From positions 1 to 15,245 of the forward strand of contig JAEDCW010000044.1 of assembly GCA_016293975.1 (NCBI GenBank): a DNA stretch of 15,245 nt. Reading direction: 5' to 3'. Below are positions 5,749 through 12,547 of this stretch, one piece after another. The translations under genes were made by a program, and so were the position numbers. Numbering within the stretch: position 1 is the first letter of the stretch; each line of letters begins with the position of its first letter. The notes under the pieces are model-generated. The model searched no databases, was not told the DNA's origin, and was given only the letters and a program-made list of their open reading frames with translations. Source of the DNA: Clostridia bacterium (GTDB lineage Bacteria; Bacillota; Clostridia; Christensenellales; CAG-138).

Positions 5749-8065
5749 TTCAGGATTTTGCTTTGGAGTTCAAAGGGCTGTTAATATGGCAGAGGAAGCC
5801 GCCAAAAAGATGGGATGCGTTTACTCCTACGGTGAGCTCATACATAACGAAGCCGTCATCGACGAATTAAAGGGCAAGGGCATATATCCCATTGAGAGCT
5901 TGGATAGTATCGGTGAAGAAGAGACTGTTATTATACGCTCGCATGGCCTACCGCCACAGATATACGAGCTGGCGAGGAAAAAGCATATCAAAATTGTTGA
6001 CGCTACTTGTCCTTATGTTAGGCGTATCCATGAAAAGGTAAGCGAGTATGTACAGAAGCAGTATACCATAATCATAACGGGAATGGAAGACCATCCCGAG
6101 GTAGTTGGTATAAAGGGCTGGTGCGGAGGCAATGCGTATGTCGTGTCTACTCCTCAGGAAGCAGAAGCACTTATCGAAGAGGATAAACCATATTGCCTAG
6201 TCTCGCAGACAACATTTTCCGAAAACACATTTAAGGATATCAAGGCAATTGTAGAGAAAAAATGCAAGAATTATGTCTGCTTTAATACCATCTGCAAAAC
6301 AACCGAGGAAAGGCAACGTGAAGCGGCAGAATTAGCTAAAATGTGCGACTGCATGGTGGTCGTAGGTGGCAGAAACAGCTCCAACACAGCAAAGCTGGGT
6401 GATATATGTAAAAAATATTGTAAAAACGTACATACTATAGCAAATCCGGCTGAACTTATGCTTGCATATATCAAAAAAAATGATATAATAGGCGTGATTG
6501 CTGGTGCATCGACACCGCAGTGGATGATTAGGGAGGTTAAAACCATAATGAGTGAATTGGAAAAGACGATGGCTGAATGCCCCGAAGAGCAGAGAACGGA
6601 GGAAATTGCAGAAGACGCAGCTACCGTCACAAAACCCACCGCAGCTGAATCAGCTGCAGCGACTGACGAACCTGTAGTTACTGAGACAGAAACGACTCAC
6701 ACCGACGCCGGTGAAGCATCTTTTGCTGAAGTTTTTGAAAAGACACTTGTGCGCATCAGAAACGGTCAAATCATTAAAGGTTCCGTTGTTCAGATTGTAG
6801 ACGGCGAGGTTTGTGTGAACATAGGCTACAAGTCCGATGGGTTTATTCCTCGTAGTGAGTTTTCCCATGATGACAGCGTTCGTCCCGAAGATGTTCTCAA
6901 CGTCGGTGATACCGTTGAGGTTGAAGTGCTCAAGGTAAACGACGGTGAGGGTAACGTTCTTCTTTCCAGTAAGAACGTTGAAAGCAAGAAGGTTTGGGAG
7001 AACCTCATTGAGGATCCCGAGCTCGAAACAAAGATTTTCGACGCAGTCGGTAAGGAAGCCGTTAAGGGCGGACTTATTTGCGAGATTAACGGTGTAAGGG
7101 CATTCGTCCCCGCATCGCTTCTCGGTCTTAAGAAGGATTCAGTCGATGCCGAGAGCTTCGTAAAGCAGCCCATCCGTGTGAAGATAATCGAGGTTGACAA
7201 GACGCGTAAGCGCATTGTTGCTTCACACCGCGCCGTTCTTGTTGAAGACAGAGAGCGCCTTAAGAAGGAAAAGTACGAGGCAATCAAGGCCGGTACAAGG
7301 ATTAAGGGTACTGTCCGCAAGCTTACAGACTTTGGCGCATTCGTAAACATCGGCGATGTGGACGGTCTCATTCACATCACAGAGCTCTCATGGGCACGCA
7401 CAAAGCACCCCGCTGAGGTTCTCACAGAAGGTCAGGAGATTGAGGTTATCGTCCTCAAGGTTGATTCCGCTAAGGAAAGGATTTCTCTTGGTTATAAGCA
7501 GCTTCAGCCCAAGCCGTGGGAAACCGCTCAAGAGAAGTATCCTGTTGGCAGCATAGTAGAGGGTAAAGTGGTTCGCATTCTTGAGTTCGGCGCATTCGTA
7601 TCGCTCGAGCCTATGATCGACGGTCTGATTCACATCTCTCAGATTGGCGTAAAGCGTGTTGAGAAGGTTGAAGACGAATTTAAGATCGGTGACGTAGTTC
7701 GCTGCAAGGTTCTGGATGTCAATCCCGAATCACGTAAGATCAGCTTGAGCCGCAAACAGGCAATCCTTGAAGAGCATCCCGAGATTGCTGAGGAGATCGC
7801 AAAGGAAAGAGCAGAGCGTTCCAAGAAGATTGCTGAGGAGCGTGCAGCTCGCAAGGCACAGAGTGAGCAACAGGGCAACAATGCTTCTCATGGTCGTTCA
7901 GAGCGTACAGAGCGCCCCGACCGTGGTGAGCGTTCCGAGCGTGTAGAACGTCGTCCGAGACGTGAGCGCGAAGAAGCCGATTACAACATCCCACCGGTAG
8001 AGTCTGCGACAACATCACTTGCTGATTTATTTGGCGCTCTTACAACCGAGGATACCGAAGAATAA
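5726..8065 (+). CDS. ispH: Fusion of IspH (HMBPP reductase) and ribosomal protein S1
   Basis: This 779-residue bifunctional protein starts at TTG 5726, with GGAGG at 5715-5719 and a 6-base spacing. The first residues (KIIISNNSGFCFGVQRAV) match IspH starts, whereas a start at 5681 would add an unrelated extension. Residues 1 to about 278 form IspH, the 4Fe-4S enzyme that reduces HMBPP to IPP and DMAPP. Cluster cysteines are C12, C95 and C190 (FNTIC), and active-site residues are H40, H73 and the HPE motif H123/E125. Residues 279-330 are a low-complexity linker rich in Ala, Glu and Thr. Four S1 RNA-binding domains follow at about 347-415, 440-503, 522-592 and 607-678. The tail (684-750) is charged, with Arg/Glu repeats. 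Such IspH-S1 fusions are known in Clostridia. Arg codons are mostly AGG/AGA in the IspH half and CGT/CGC in the S1 half. Confidence 0.95.
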   Translation: MKIIISNNSGFCFGVQRAVNMAEEAAKKMGCVYSYGELIHNEAVIDELKGKGIYPIESLDSIGEEETVIIRSHGLPPQIYELARKKHIKIVDATCPYVRRIHEKVSEYVQKQYTIIITGMEDHPEVVGIKGWCGGNAYVVSTPQEAEALIEEDKPYCLVSQTTFSENTFKDIKAIVEKKCKNYVCFNTICKTTEERQREAAELAKMCDCMVVVGGRNSSNTAKLGDICKKYCKNVHTIANPAELMLAYIKKNDIIGVIAGASTPQWMIREVKTIMSELEKTMAECPEEQRTEEIAEDAATVTKPTAAESAAATDEPVVTETETTHTDAGEASFAEVFEKTLVRIRNGQIIKGSVVQIVDGEVCVNIGYKSDGFIPRSEFSHDDSVRPEDVLNVGDTVEVEVLKVNDGEGNVLLSSKNVESKKVWENLIEDPELETKIFDAVGKEAVKGGLICEINGVRAFVPASLLGLKKDSVDAESFVKQPIRVKIIEVDKTRKRIVASHRAVLVEDRERLKKEKYEAIKAGTRIKGTVRKLTDFGAFVNIGDVDGLIHITELSWARTKHPAEVLTEGQEIEVIVLKVDSAKERISLGYKQLQPKPWETAQEKYPVGSIVEGKVVRILEFGAFVSLEPMIDGLIHISQIGVKRVEKVEDEFKIGDVVRCKVLDVNPESRKISLSRKQAILEEHPEIAEEIAKERAERSKKIAEERAARKAQSEQQGNNASHGRSERTERPDRGERSERVERRPRREREEADYNIPPVESATTSLADLFGALTTEDTEE
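6462..6550 (+). promoter_or_regulatory. Possible internal promoter and ribosome binding site at the IspH/S1 junction
   Basis: Inside the end of the IspH coding part are a -35-like TTGCAT (6462-6467), a 16-base spacer and a perfect TATAAT (6484-6489) with TG at 6481-6482 (extended -10). About 40 bases further lies GGGAGG (6531-6536), and 11 bases after it an in-frame ATG (6548) encoding M275. That residue is where the IspH fold ends and the linker begins. Initiation here would give a 505-residue S1 protein without IspH. The -35 box matches at only three of six positions and the SD spacing is longer than ideal, so this is a candidate only. Confidence 0.35.
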
Positions 8066-8088
8066 GAGATTCGTCTTATAACGTTTAA

Positions 8089-8116
8089 AGCTCCGCTTAT
8101 GCGGAGCTGCTTTTTT
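8089..8116 (+). terminator. Intrinsic terminator of the surE-ispH/S1 operon
   Basis: Perfect 8-bp stem AGCTCCGC/GCGGAGCT (8089-8096 and 8101-8108) with a TTAT loop, followed after two bases by six Ts (8111-8116). It begins 23 bases after the fusion gene's stop codon. Confidence 0.92.
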
Positions 8117-8125
8117 ATTCAATGC

Positions 8126-8151
8126 AAGAAAAAGGCGGCATACGCCGCCTT
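8126..8151 (-). terminator. Intrinsic terminator of ileS
   Basis: Read on the minus strand, an 8-bp perfect stem AAGGCGGC/GCCGCCTT (8151-8144 and 8139-8132, loop GTAT) runs into a T-rich tract (five Ts, then CTT, ending at 8126). It lies 14 bases beyond the ileS stop and 10 bases from the end of the opposing operon's terminator. The two convergent operons are thus separated by back-to-back terminators. Confidence 0.88.
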
Positions 8152-8165
8152 AATTCATTAGATGT

Positions 8166-11100
8166 TCACATGGCCTTAACCACGCCTATTTTTACATCAG
8201 TACCGTTTATATTCCAAGTCTTTGTATAGCCTTCAGAGAACACTTGTGCAACCAAGTCATCGGCTAATGTGTCACTCATTATCGACCCACGGTTCTTTGT
8301 AAGAACTTCGGTAAGTTCTGCAGATTCATAACCCACTATGATGTGGTCTGTTACGTCAAATCCTGCTTCCTTGCGCATTGTCTGAATCTTAGATACGAAT
8401 TCTCTTACAATGCCCTCTTCGATGAGTTCAGGTGTGAGTGTGGTATTAAGTACAACAGCAAGGTCACCTTCACATTCAGATATGAAGCCCTCTTTCTTCT
8501 GTGTCTCGATCAATACGTCATCGGGAGTGAGTTCGACAACAGAGCCGTCAATCTCAAATGAAAAGACGCCCCTGGTTCTAAGCTCATGGACTATAGCGTC
8601 ACCATGACATCCGGACTGGAGATATACGTTTATGCTTTTGAGCAGCTTGCCGTAACGCGGTCCGAGAGTCTTGAGCTGAGGCTTGACTTTGTATGAAACA
8701 TACTCCGAAGCGTCATCGATAAATGTAACCTTTTTTATGTTCAGCTCATTCTCGATGATCTCGACATACATATCGGGTAGCTGAGCGCCCTGTACAAACA
8801 TTTCGCCCAAAGGCTGTCGGTTCTTTATGTTGGCGGTATTACGGGCACTGCGTCCAAGCGTAACGACATCGAGAACTCGCTTCATATTCTGTTCGAGCTC
8901 TGTATCTATCATGCTCCCATCGCACACGGGATAGTCGCAAAGGTGTATGCTCTCGGGAGCTGTTGTATCAACGGAGCGCACTATGTTCTGATAGATTGCT
9001 TCGGTTACAAACGGCACGAACGGAGCGGATATTTTGCTTAATGTGACAAGAACGGTGTAGAGTACCATGTAAGCAGCTTCTTTATCCGGTGTCATCTCCT
9101 TGCCCCAATAACGCTCACGGCAACGTCTGACGTACCAGTTTGAAAGCTCATCGACAAAGCTTATCAATTCGCGTGCGGCTTCCGTTATCTTGAGAGAGTC
9201 AAGCAGAGTATCGACATTCTTTACAGTCGTGGCGAGTCTCGACAAAACCCATCTGTCCATTGCGGTGAGGTTTTCCTTTATGAGCTTGTGCTCAGTGGGA
9301 TTGAAGCTGTCGATTTCCGCATAGAGCACATAGAACGCATAAGTGTTCCAAAGGGTACCCATGAATTTACGCTGAGCTTCGCTTACTGCGTCTGAGCTGA
9401 ATCTGCTGGGGAGCCAGGGACTTGAGGCTGTGTAGAAATACCAACGGACAGCGTCAGCACCTTGAGCATTGAGCACCGACCACGGATCTACTACATTGCC
9501 TTTGTGCTTACTCATCTTGAGTCCGTCCTTATCGCATACAAGCCCAAGAACGATGCAGTTAAGGAAAGACGGGTCGTCAAACAGGCAGGTTGCTATGGCC
9601 AAAAGGTTATAGAACCATCCTCTCGTCTGGTCGACTGCTTCGCTTATAAAATCGGCGGGGAAGCGACGCTTAAACGTTTCCTGATTTTCAAATGGATAGT
9701 GCCACTGTGCAAAGGGCATGGAACCCGAATCGAACCAGCAGTCTATTACAACAGGTTCTCTGCGCATGGGCTTTCCGCACTTCTCGCAGGGGAATGTTAT
9801 CGGATCAAGGAAGGGCTTGTGCAGTTCTATATCGAGGGGAACGTCGTTGTTGAGCTCATGGAGCTCTTGACGACTGCCGACAACATGAATATGCCCACAT
9901 TCGCACATCCAAACGGGCAATGGCGTGCCCCAGTAGCGCTCTCTCGATAAGCACCAGTCAACTACGTTTTCGAGGAAGTTGCCCATACGACCATCGCGTA
10001 TGCTCTCGGGTATCCAGTTTACACGCTTGTTTAACTCTATAAGCTTATCCTTGACCGCCGTCATCTTTATAAACCAACTCTCACGGGCATAGTAGATGAG
10101 AGGGGTGTCGCAACGCCAGCAGAACGGATAGCTGTGTTCGAACTCAAGCTTCTTAAAGAGCTTTCCGTGCTCTTCAAGGTTCTTCATTATTAGCTTATCG
10201 GCATCTTTCACAAACACACCGTCCCAAGGAGTACCGCCTGTGAGCTTACCTGCAGCATCAACAAGCTGTACATAGGGAAGATCGAATCTGTTTCCGACTC
10301 TGCCGTCGTCAACGCCGAATGCCGGTGCTATATGAACGACGCCCGAACCTGAGTCGAGTGTTACATAGTCGTCTTCTACAACTCTGAAGCCCTTCTTACC
10401 CTTGTGATTAACGGGGAAGTCGAACAGAGGCTCATATTCCATGCCTACGAGGTCGATGCCCTTGTAGGTTTCGATGGGTTCGAGCTGTTCACCAAAGACG
10501 GAGTCAACAAGTGCTTTGGCAAGTATGTAACGTCTGGAATTGAACTCTACTTTAACGTACTCTTCGCTCTTGTTTACGCACAGTGCGACGTTACTGGGCA
10601 ATGTCCAGGGTGTTGTCGTCCAGGCCAAGAAATCGGCGTCTGTTCCTTTTGCGGGAAATGTTACGAATACGGAAGTTTCCTTGACATCCTTGTAGCCTTG
10701 CGCAACCTCGTGTGAAGACAACGCTGTTCCACAGCGTGGGCAGTAGGGGACTATCTTATATCCCTTGTACAGCAGACCCCTTTCATAGATGGTCTTTAAT
10801 GCCCACCATTCAGACTCTATATAGTTGTCGTCGTAGGTGACATAAGGATGCTCCATATCGGCCCAATAACCGACCCTGTCACTCATCTGTTCCCACTCTG
10901 ACTGATACTTCCATACCGAGCGCTTACAATGGTCTATGAAGGGTTCGACGCCGTATGCTTCTATTTGTTCCTTACCATCGAGACCAAGGAGTTTTTCTAC
11001 TTCAAGCTCTACGGGCAGACCGTGGGTATCCCAACCGGCCTTGCGAAGCACGTCGTAGCCCTTCATTGTCTTATATCTGGGAATTATATCCTTGATGCTT

Positions 11101-11285
11101 CGAGTTAGAATATGACCTATATGAGGTTTTCCGTTTGCTGTAGGCGGTCCGTCATAGAATGTGTACGGACGCGCACCCTGCCTAAGTTCTACACTCTTTT
11201 GGAATATTCTGTTTTGCTTCCAAAAGTCAAGAACCTCAATCTCTCTGTCCACAAAATTCATCGAAGTATCGACTTTCTTGTACAT
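8166..11285 (-). CDS. ileS: Isoleucyl-tRNA synthetase, long (eukaryotic-like, type 2) form
   Basis: This enzyme charges tRNA-Ile with isoleucine in the cytoplasm and edits misactivated valine. The 1039-residue protein has the class I HIGH motif in PPTANGKPHIGHIL (H55-H58), the zinc-type CPRCG (182-186), the CP1 editing domain with WTTTPWTLPSN (222-232) and GSGVVHIAPAFGVDD (313-327), and the KMSKS-equivalent GLKMSKHKGN (588-597). A tRNA-anticodon-binding region follows, with WVLSRL and a long C-terminal extension. The PPTANGKPHIGH form, the length near 1040 and the KMSKH loop place it with the type 2 (eukaryote-like) IleRS group, which in characterised cases tolerates mupirocin; resistance is inferred only. 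Start ATG 11283-11285 has an AGGAG SD (11292-11296, 6-base spacing). Expression is controlled by the upstream T-box leader. Confidence 0.96.
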   Translation of the reverse strand: MYKKVDTSMNFVDREIEVLDFWKQNRIFQKSVELRQGARPYTFYDGPPTANGKPHIGHILTRSIKDIIPRYKTMKGYDVLRKAGWDTHGLPVELEVEKLLGLDGKEQIEAYGVEPFIDHCKRSVWKYQSEWEQMSDRVGYWADMEHPYVTYDDNYIESEWWALKTIYERGLLYKGYKIVPYCPRCGTALSSHEVAQGYKDVKETSVFVTFPAKGTDADFLAWTTTPWTLPSNVALCVNKSEEYVKVEFNSRRYILAKALVDSVFGEQLEPIETYKGIDLVGMEYEPLFDFPVNHKGKKGFRVVEDDYVTLDSGSGVVHIAPAFGVDDGRVGNRFDLPYVQLVDAAGKLTGGTPWDGVFVKDADKLIMKNLEEHGKLFKKLEFEHSYPFCWRCDTPLIYYARESWFIKMTAVKDKLIELNKRVNWIPESIRDGRMGNFLENVVDWCLSRERYWGTPLPVWMCECGHIHVVGSRQELHELNNDVPLDIELHKPFLDPITFPCEKCGKPMRREPVVIDCWFDSGSMPFAQWHYPFENQETFKRRFPADFISEAVDQTRGWFYNLLAIATCLFDDPSFLNCIVLGLVCDKDGLKMSKHKGNVVDPWSVLNAQGADAVRWYFYTASSPWLPSRFSSDAVSEAQRKFMGTLWNTYAFYVLYAEIDSFNPTEHKLIKENLTAMDRWVLSRLATTVKNVDTLLDSLKITEAARELISFVDELSNWYVRRCRERYWGKEMTPDKEAAYMVLYTVLVTLSKISAPFVPFVTEAIYQNIVRSVDTTAPESIHLCDYPVCDGSMIDTELEQNMKRVLDVVTLGRSARNTANIKNRQPLGEMFVQGAQLPDMYVEIIENELNIKKVTFIDDASEYVSYKVKPQLKTLGPRYGKLLKSINVYLQSGCHGDAIVHELRTRGVFSFEIDGSVVELTPDDVLIETQKKEGFISECEGDLAVVLNTTLTPELIEEGIVREFVSKIQTMRKEAGFDVTDHIIVGYESAELTEVLTKNRGSIMSDTLADDLVAQVFSEGYTKTWNINGTDVKIGVVKAM

Positions 11286-11555
11286 AAGCTTCTCCTAATA
11301 AAAATTACCTTTCGCCCCAGTCGGGACGAAAGGCGAAAGCATTCCGCGGTACCACCCGTGTTAGTCAAATTGACTCACTCAATGTGCACAAGTATGCACA
11401 GCCTCTGTAACGTGAGGACACGGCGTTGGTTACTATTTGGTTCACCTCAGCGCTCATGGGTGATGACACTGCATACTCCTTACCGCCTTGCACCACACGC
11501 GGCTCGCTCCAAGCAGATTTGCAATATCGTGTCCCAATCATTGCTTTGAATTATC
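11286..11555 (-). promoter_or_regulatory. T-box leader of ileS, isoleucine (ATC) specifier
   Basis: This transcribed leader binds uncharged tRNA-Ile and allows read-through into ileS. The conserved T-box GGGTGGTACCGCGG is read on the minus strand from 11357 to 11344. Upstream, Stem I is recognisable: TGGG pairs with CCCA and ATTGC with GCAGT, flanking a loop whose 3' side carries ATC (11464-11462) followed by A, the expected Ile specifier. The distal part has GAGCGAGCC and GGTGCAAGGC, like the AG-bulge and terminal-loop elements. Between Stem I and the T-box are an AGTA element, a CCTCACGTTACAGAGG stem and a TGTGCA/TGCACA hairpin. The transcript's 5' end is estimated from the promoter. Together with the divergent promoters, this accounts for the 416-base stretch without a gene between ileS and the regulator. 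Confidence 0.93.
11300..11333 (-). terminator. Conditional terminator of the ileS T-box
   Basis: On the minus strand an 11-bp stem with one G-U pair (11333-11323 with 11318-11308, loop GACT) is followed by TAA and five Ts (11304-11300). Its 5' arm contains GTCCC, which can pair instead with the GGG of the T-box to form the antiterminator. It ends just before the ileS SD. Confidence 0.88.
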
Positions 11556-11561
11556 TTTAGT

Positions 11562-11590
11562 ATTATAGACATCAATATGCATTTTGTAAA
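11562..11590 (-). promoter_or_regulatory. Sigma-A promoter of ileS
   Basis: Minus-strand -35 TTTACA (11590-11585, five of six matches) and -10 TATAAT (11567-11562) are spaced by exactly 17 bases. Transcription is expected to begin near 11555, giving an approximately 270-base T-box leader. Confidence 0.8.
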
Positions 11591-11617
11591 GTAAAAAACA
11601 AGCTTTTTTTCTTTTAC

Positions 11618-11646
11618 TTGACGATTGACACGAATAATTCTATAAT
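11618..11646 (+). promoter_or_regulatory. Sigma-A promoter of the GntR-family gene
   Basis: TTGACG (11618-11623), a 17-base spacer and TATAAT (11641-11646) form a near-consensus promoter, with a start expected near 11653. A second perfect TTGACA lies one base further on (11625-11630) but has only a poor -10 partner. The promoter is back to back with that of ileS; the bases between their -35 boxes (11591-11617) are A and T tracts that could act as UP elements. Confidence 0.8.
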
Positions 11647-11701
11647 ATACCAAGATTGTAATTATATATATAAATCAATTTTATTTTATGGGGGGATTTA
11701 C

Positions 11702-12367
11702 ATGGAACTTAAGCGAATTGCCGACGAGATGCAACCTCGTACTATGGCTGCACGTGACTGGGTATTCCAGGTTATTCGTACGGCAATTGTAAGGGGAGTT
11801 TTACCAGGAGGAATGCCGCTCAGACAGGATGAGATATCAGCAGCACTTAGCGTCAGCCATATTCCGGTGCGTGAGGCTTTCCGTCAGTTGGAAGCACAGG
11901 GTTTGGTGAGGATATATCCTAATAGGGGTGCCGTTGTTACAAAGCTCACCAAAGAGGAAATGGCGAATATTATGGATACTCGTATATTGCTTGAGTTGGG
12001 TGCTTTGAGAACCGCTTTTCCGTATCTTACCGACAGTGTTCTTGATGAAGCCGAAAGTATTATCAATCAATCCGAGAATGAAACGGATTTGCACGTTATT
12101 GAGGACCTGAATCTCAAATTTCACTTTGTATTGTATAAGTGCGCAAACAACGATGTATTGTTACAGTTAATCGAGCAGCTGCACGCAAATGTCGACCGAT
12201 ATGTGCGACAGTATTACAAAGTCGCTGAGGAAACCAGTAACTCTGACCACAGACAGCTTATCGAAGCTTGCAGAAACAAGGACATGGTCCTTGCAGATGC
12301 TGTCTTGAGGACGCATTTGGAGCTCGCAAAGAAACTGCTTGCAAGTCTTGATGAAAGTATAGCGTAA
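11702..12367 (+). CDS. GntR-family transcriptional regulator, FCD (FadR) subfamily
   Basis: This 221-residue regulator has an N-terminal winged helix-turn-helix (about residues 15-80; LRQDEISAALSVSHIPVREAFRQLEAQGLVRIYPNRGAVV). Its C-terminal FCD domain (about 86-215) is all-helical and normally binds a metal and an organic-acid or related effector. The FCD histidines H141, H183 and H205 are present; the usual Asp of the D-x3-H pair is Asn (N137). Start ATG 11702 is preceded by a run of six Gs (11690-11695). An upstream in-frame TTG at 11618 is the -35 box itself and would precede transcription. The gene has its own promoter and terminator. Its target is not evident: the importer downstream and its own promoter are candidates, and divergent ileS is under T-box control. 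Confidence 0.9.
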   Translation: MELKRIADEMQPRTMAARDWVFQVIRTAIVRGVLPGGMPLRQDEISAALSVSHIPVREAFRQLEAQGLVRIYPNRGAVVTKLTKEEMANIMDTRILLELGALRTAFPYLTDSVLDEAESIINQSENETDLHVIEDLNLKFHFVLYKCANNDVLLQLIEQLHANVDRYVRQYYKVAEETSNSDHRQLIEACRNKDMVLADAVLRTHLELAKKLLASLDESIA

Positions 12368-12378
12368 TATCGTTTGAT

Positions 12379-12406
12379 AAAACACCCTCAGAAATGAGGG
12401 TGTTTT
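12379..12406 (+). terminator. Intrinsic terminator after the GntR gene
   Basis: Perfect 12-bp stem (12379-12390 with 12395-12406) closed by a GAAA tetraloop. The stem ends in AAAA/TTTT, so it can act in either direction, but the T-run is only four long. It starts 12 bases after the regulator's stop. Confidence 0.8.
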
Positions 12407-12472
12407 GTGGTGTAAGTGGTGTAAAACGTAACCTCTTATAACGAGTGGAAGGTTTATAATCGAATGCTTCAT

Positions 12473-12491
12473 ATATTTGGAATATTTTGGA
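12473..12491 (+). repeat. Short tandem repeat upstream of the importer promoter
   Basis: ATATTTGGA (12473-12481) is followed directly by ATATTTTGGA (12482-12491). The second copy contains most of the -35 box TTGGAA. Two head-to-tail sites could be an activator or repressor site, or simply AT-rich coincidence. I see nothing else notable in the interval from 12407 to 12472. Confidence 0.4.
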
Positions 12492-12516
12492 AGATTTTTA
12501 GATTATATGTTATAAT
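12487..12516 (+). promoter_or_regulatory. Promoter of the BMP-type importer operon, extended -10
   Basis: TTGGAA (12487-12492), an 18-base spacer and TATAAT (12511-12516) with TG at 12508-12509 (extended -10). The start of transcription is expected near 12523, giving a leader of about 25 bases before the lipoprotein gene. Confidence 0.7.
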
Positions 12517-12520
12517 CTAA
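12498..12520 (+). promoter_or_regulatory. Perfect inverted repeat over the -10 box, likely operator
   Basis: Arms TTAGATTATA (12498-12507) and TATAATCTAA (12511-12520) are exact reverse complements around a TGT spacer. The right arm contains the whole -10 box, so a dimeric repressor bound here would block RNA polymerase. Size and symmetry suit a homodimeric winged-helix protein; the GntR protein encoded just upstream is an obvious candidate, but no evidence links them directly. Confidence 0.6.
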
Positions 12521-12547
12521 TTAGAAATTCACGGGAGGGAAAAAATC

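Noticed and set aside
6826..7371. Minus-strand open frame of 181 codons
   Set aside because: Antisense to the S1 domains; Ser/Thr/Arg-rich shadow with no recognisable domain.
7880..7975. Possible protein repeat in the S1 C-terminal tail (Ser-Glu-Arg-type units)
   Set aside because: The Arg/Glu-rich repeats are low-complexity tail sequence common in S1-like proteins, not a DNA repeat or CRISPR array.
9462..9950. Plus-strand open frame of 162 codons
   Set aside because: Antisense to the ileS catalytic region, with no ribosome binding site or family resemblance.
11112..11549. Plus-strand open frame of 145 codons across the ileS start and leader
   Set aside because: It runs antisense through the ileS N-terminus and the structured T-box leader, whose conserved bases explain the sequence.
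11586..11617. Imperfect inverted repeat between the divergent promoters
   Set aside because: Several mismatches interrupt the arms; it is better described as opposing A and T tracts around an AAGCTT centre.
11618..11701. N-terminal extension of the GntR protein from TTG 11618
   Set aside because: That TTG is part of the -35 box, upstream of the expected transcript start; ATG 11702 follows a G-rich SD and fits the family.
12455..12460. A further TATAAT upstream of the importer operon
   Set aside because: No acceptable -35 box lies 16-18 bases before it, and the extended -10 promoter at 12487-12516 is better placed.
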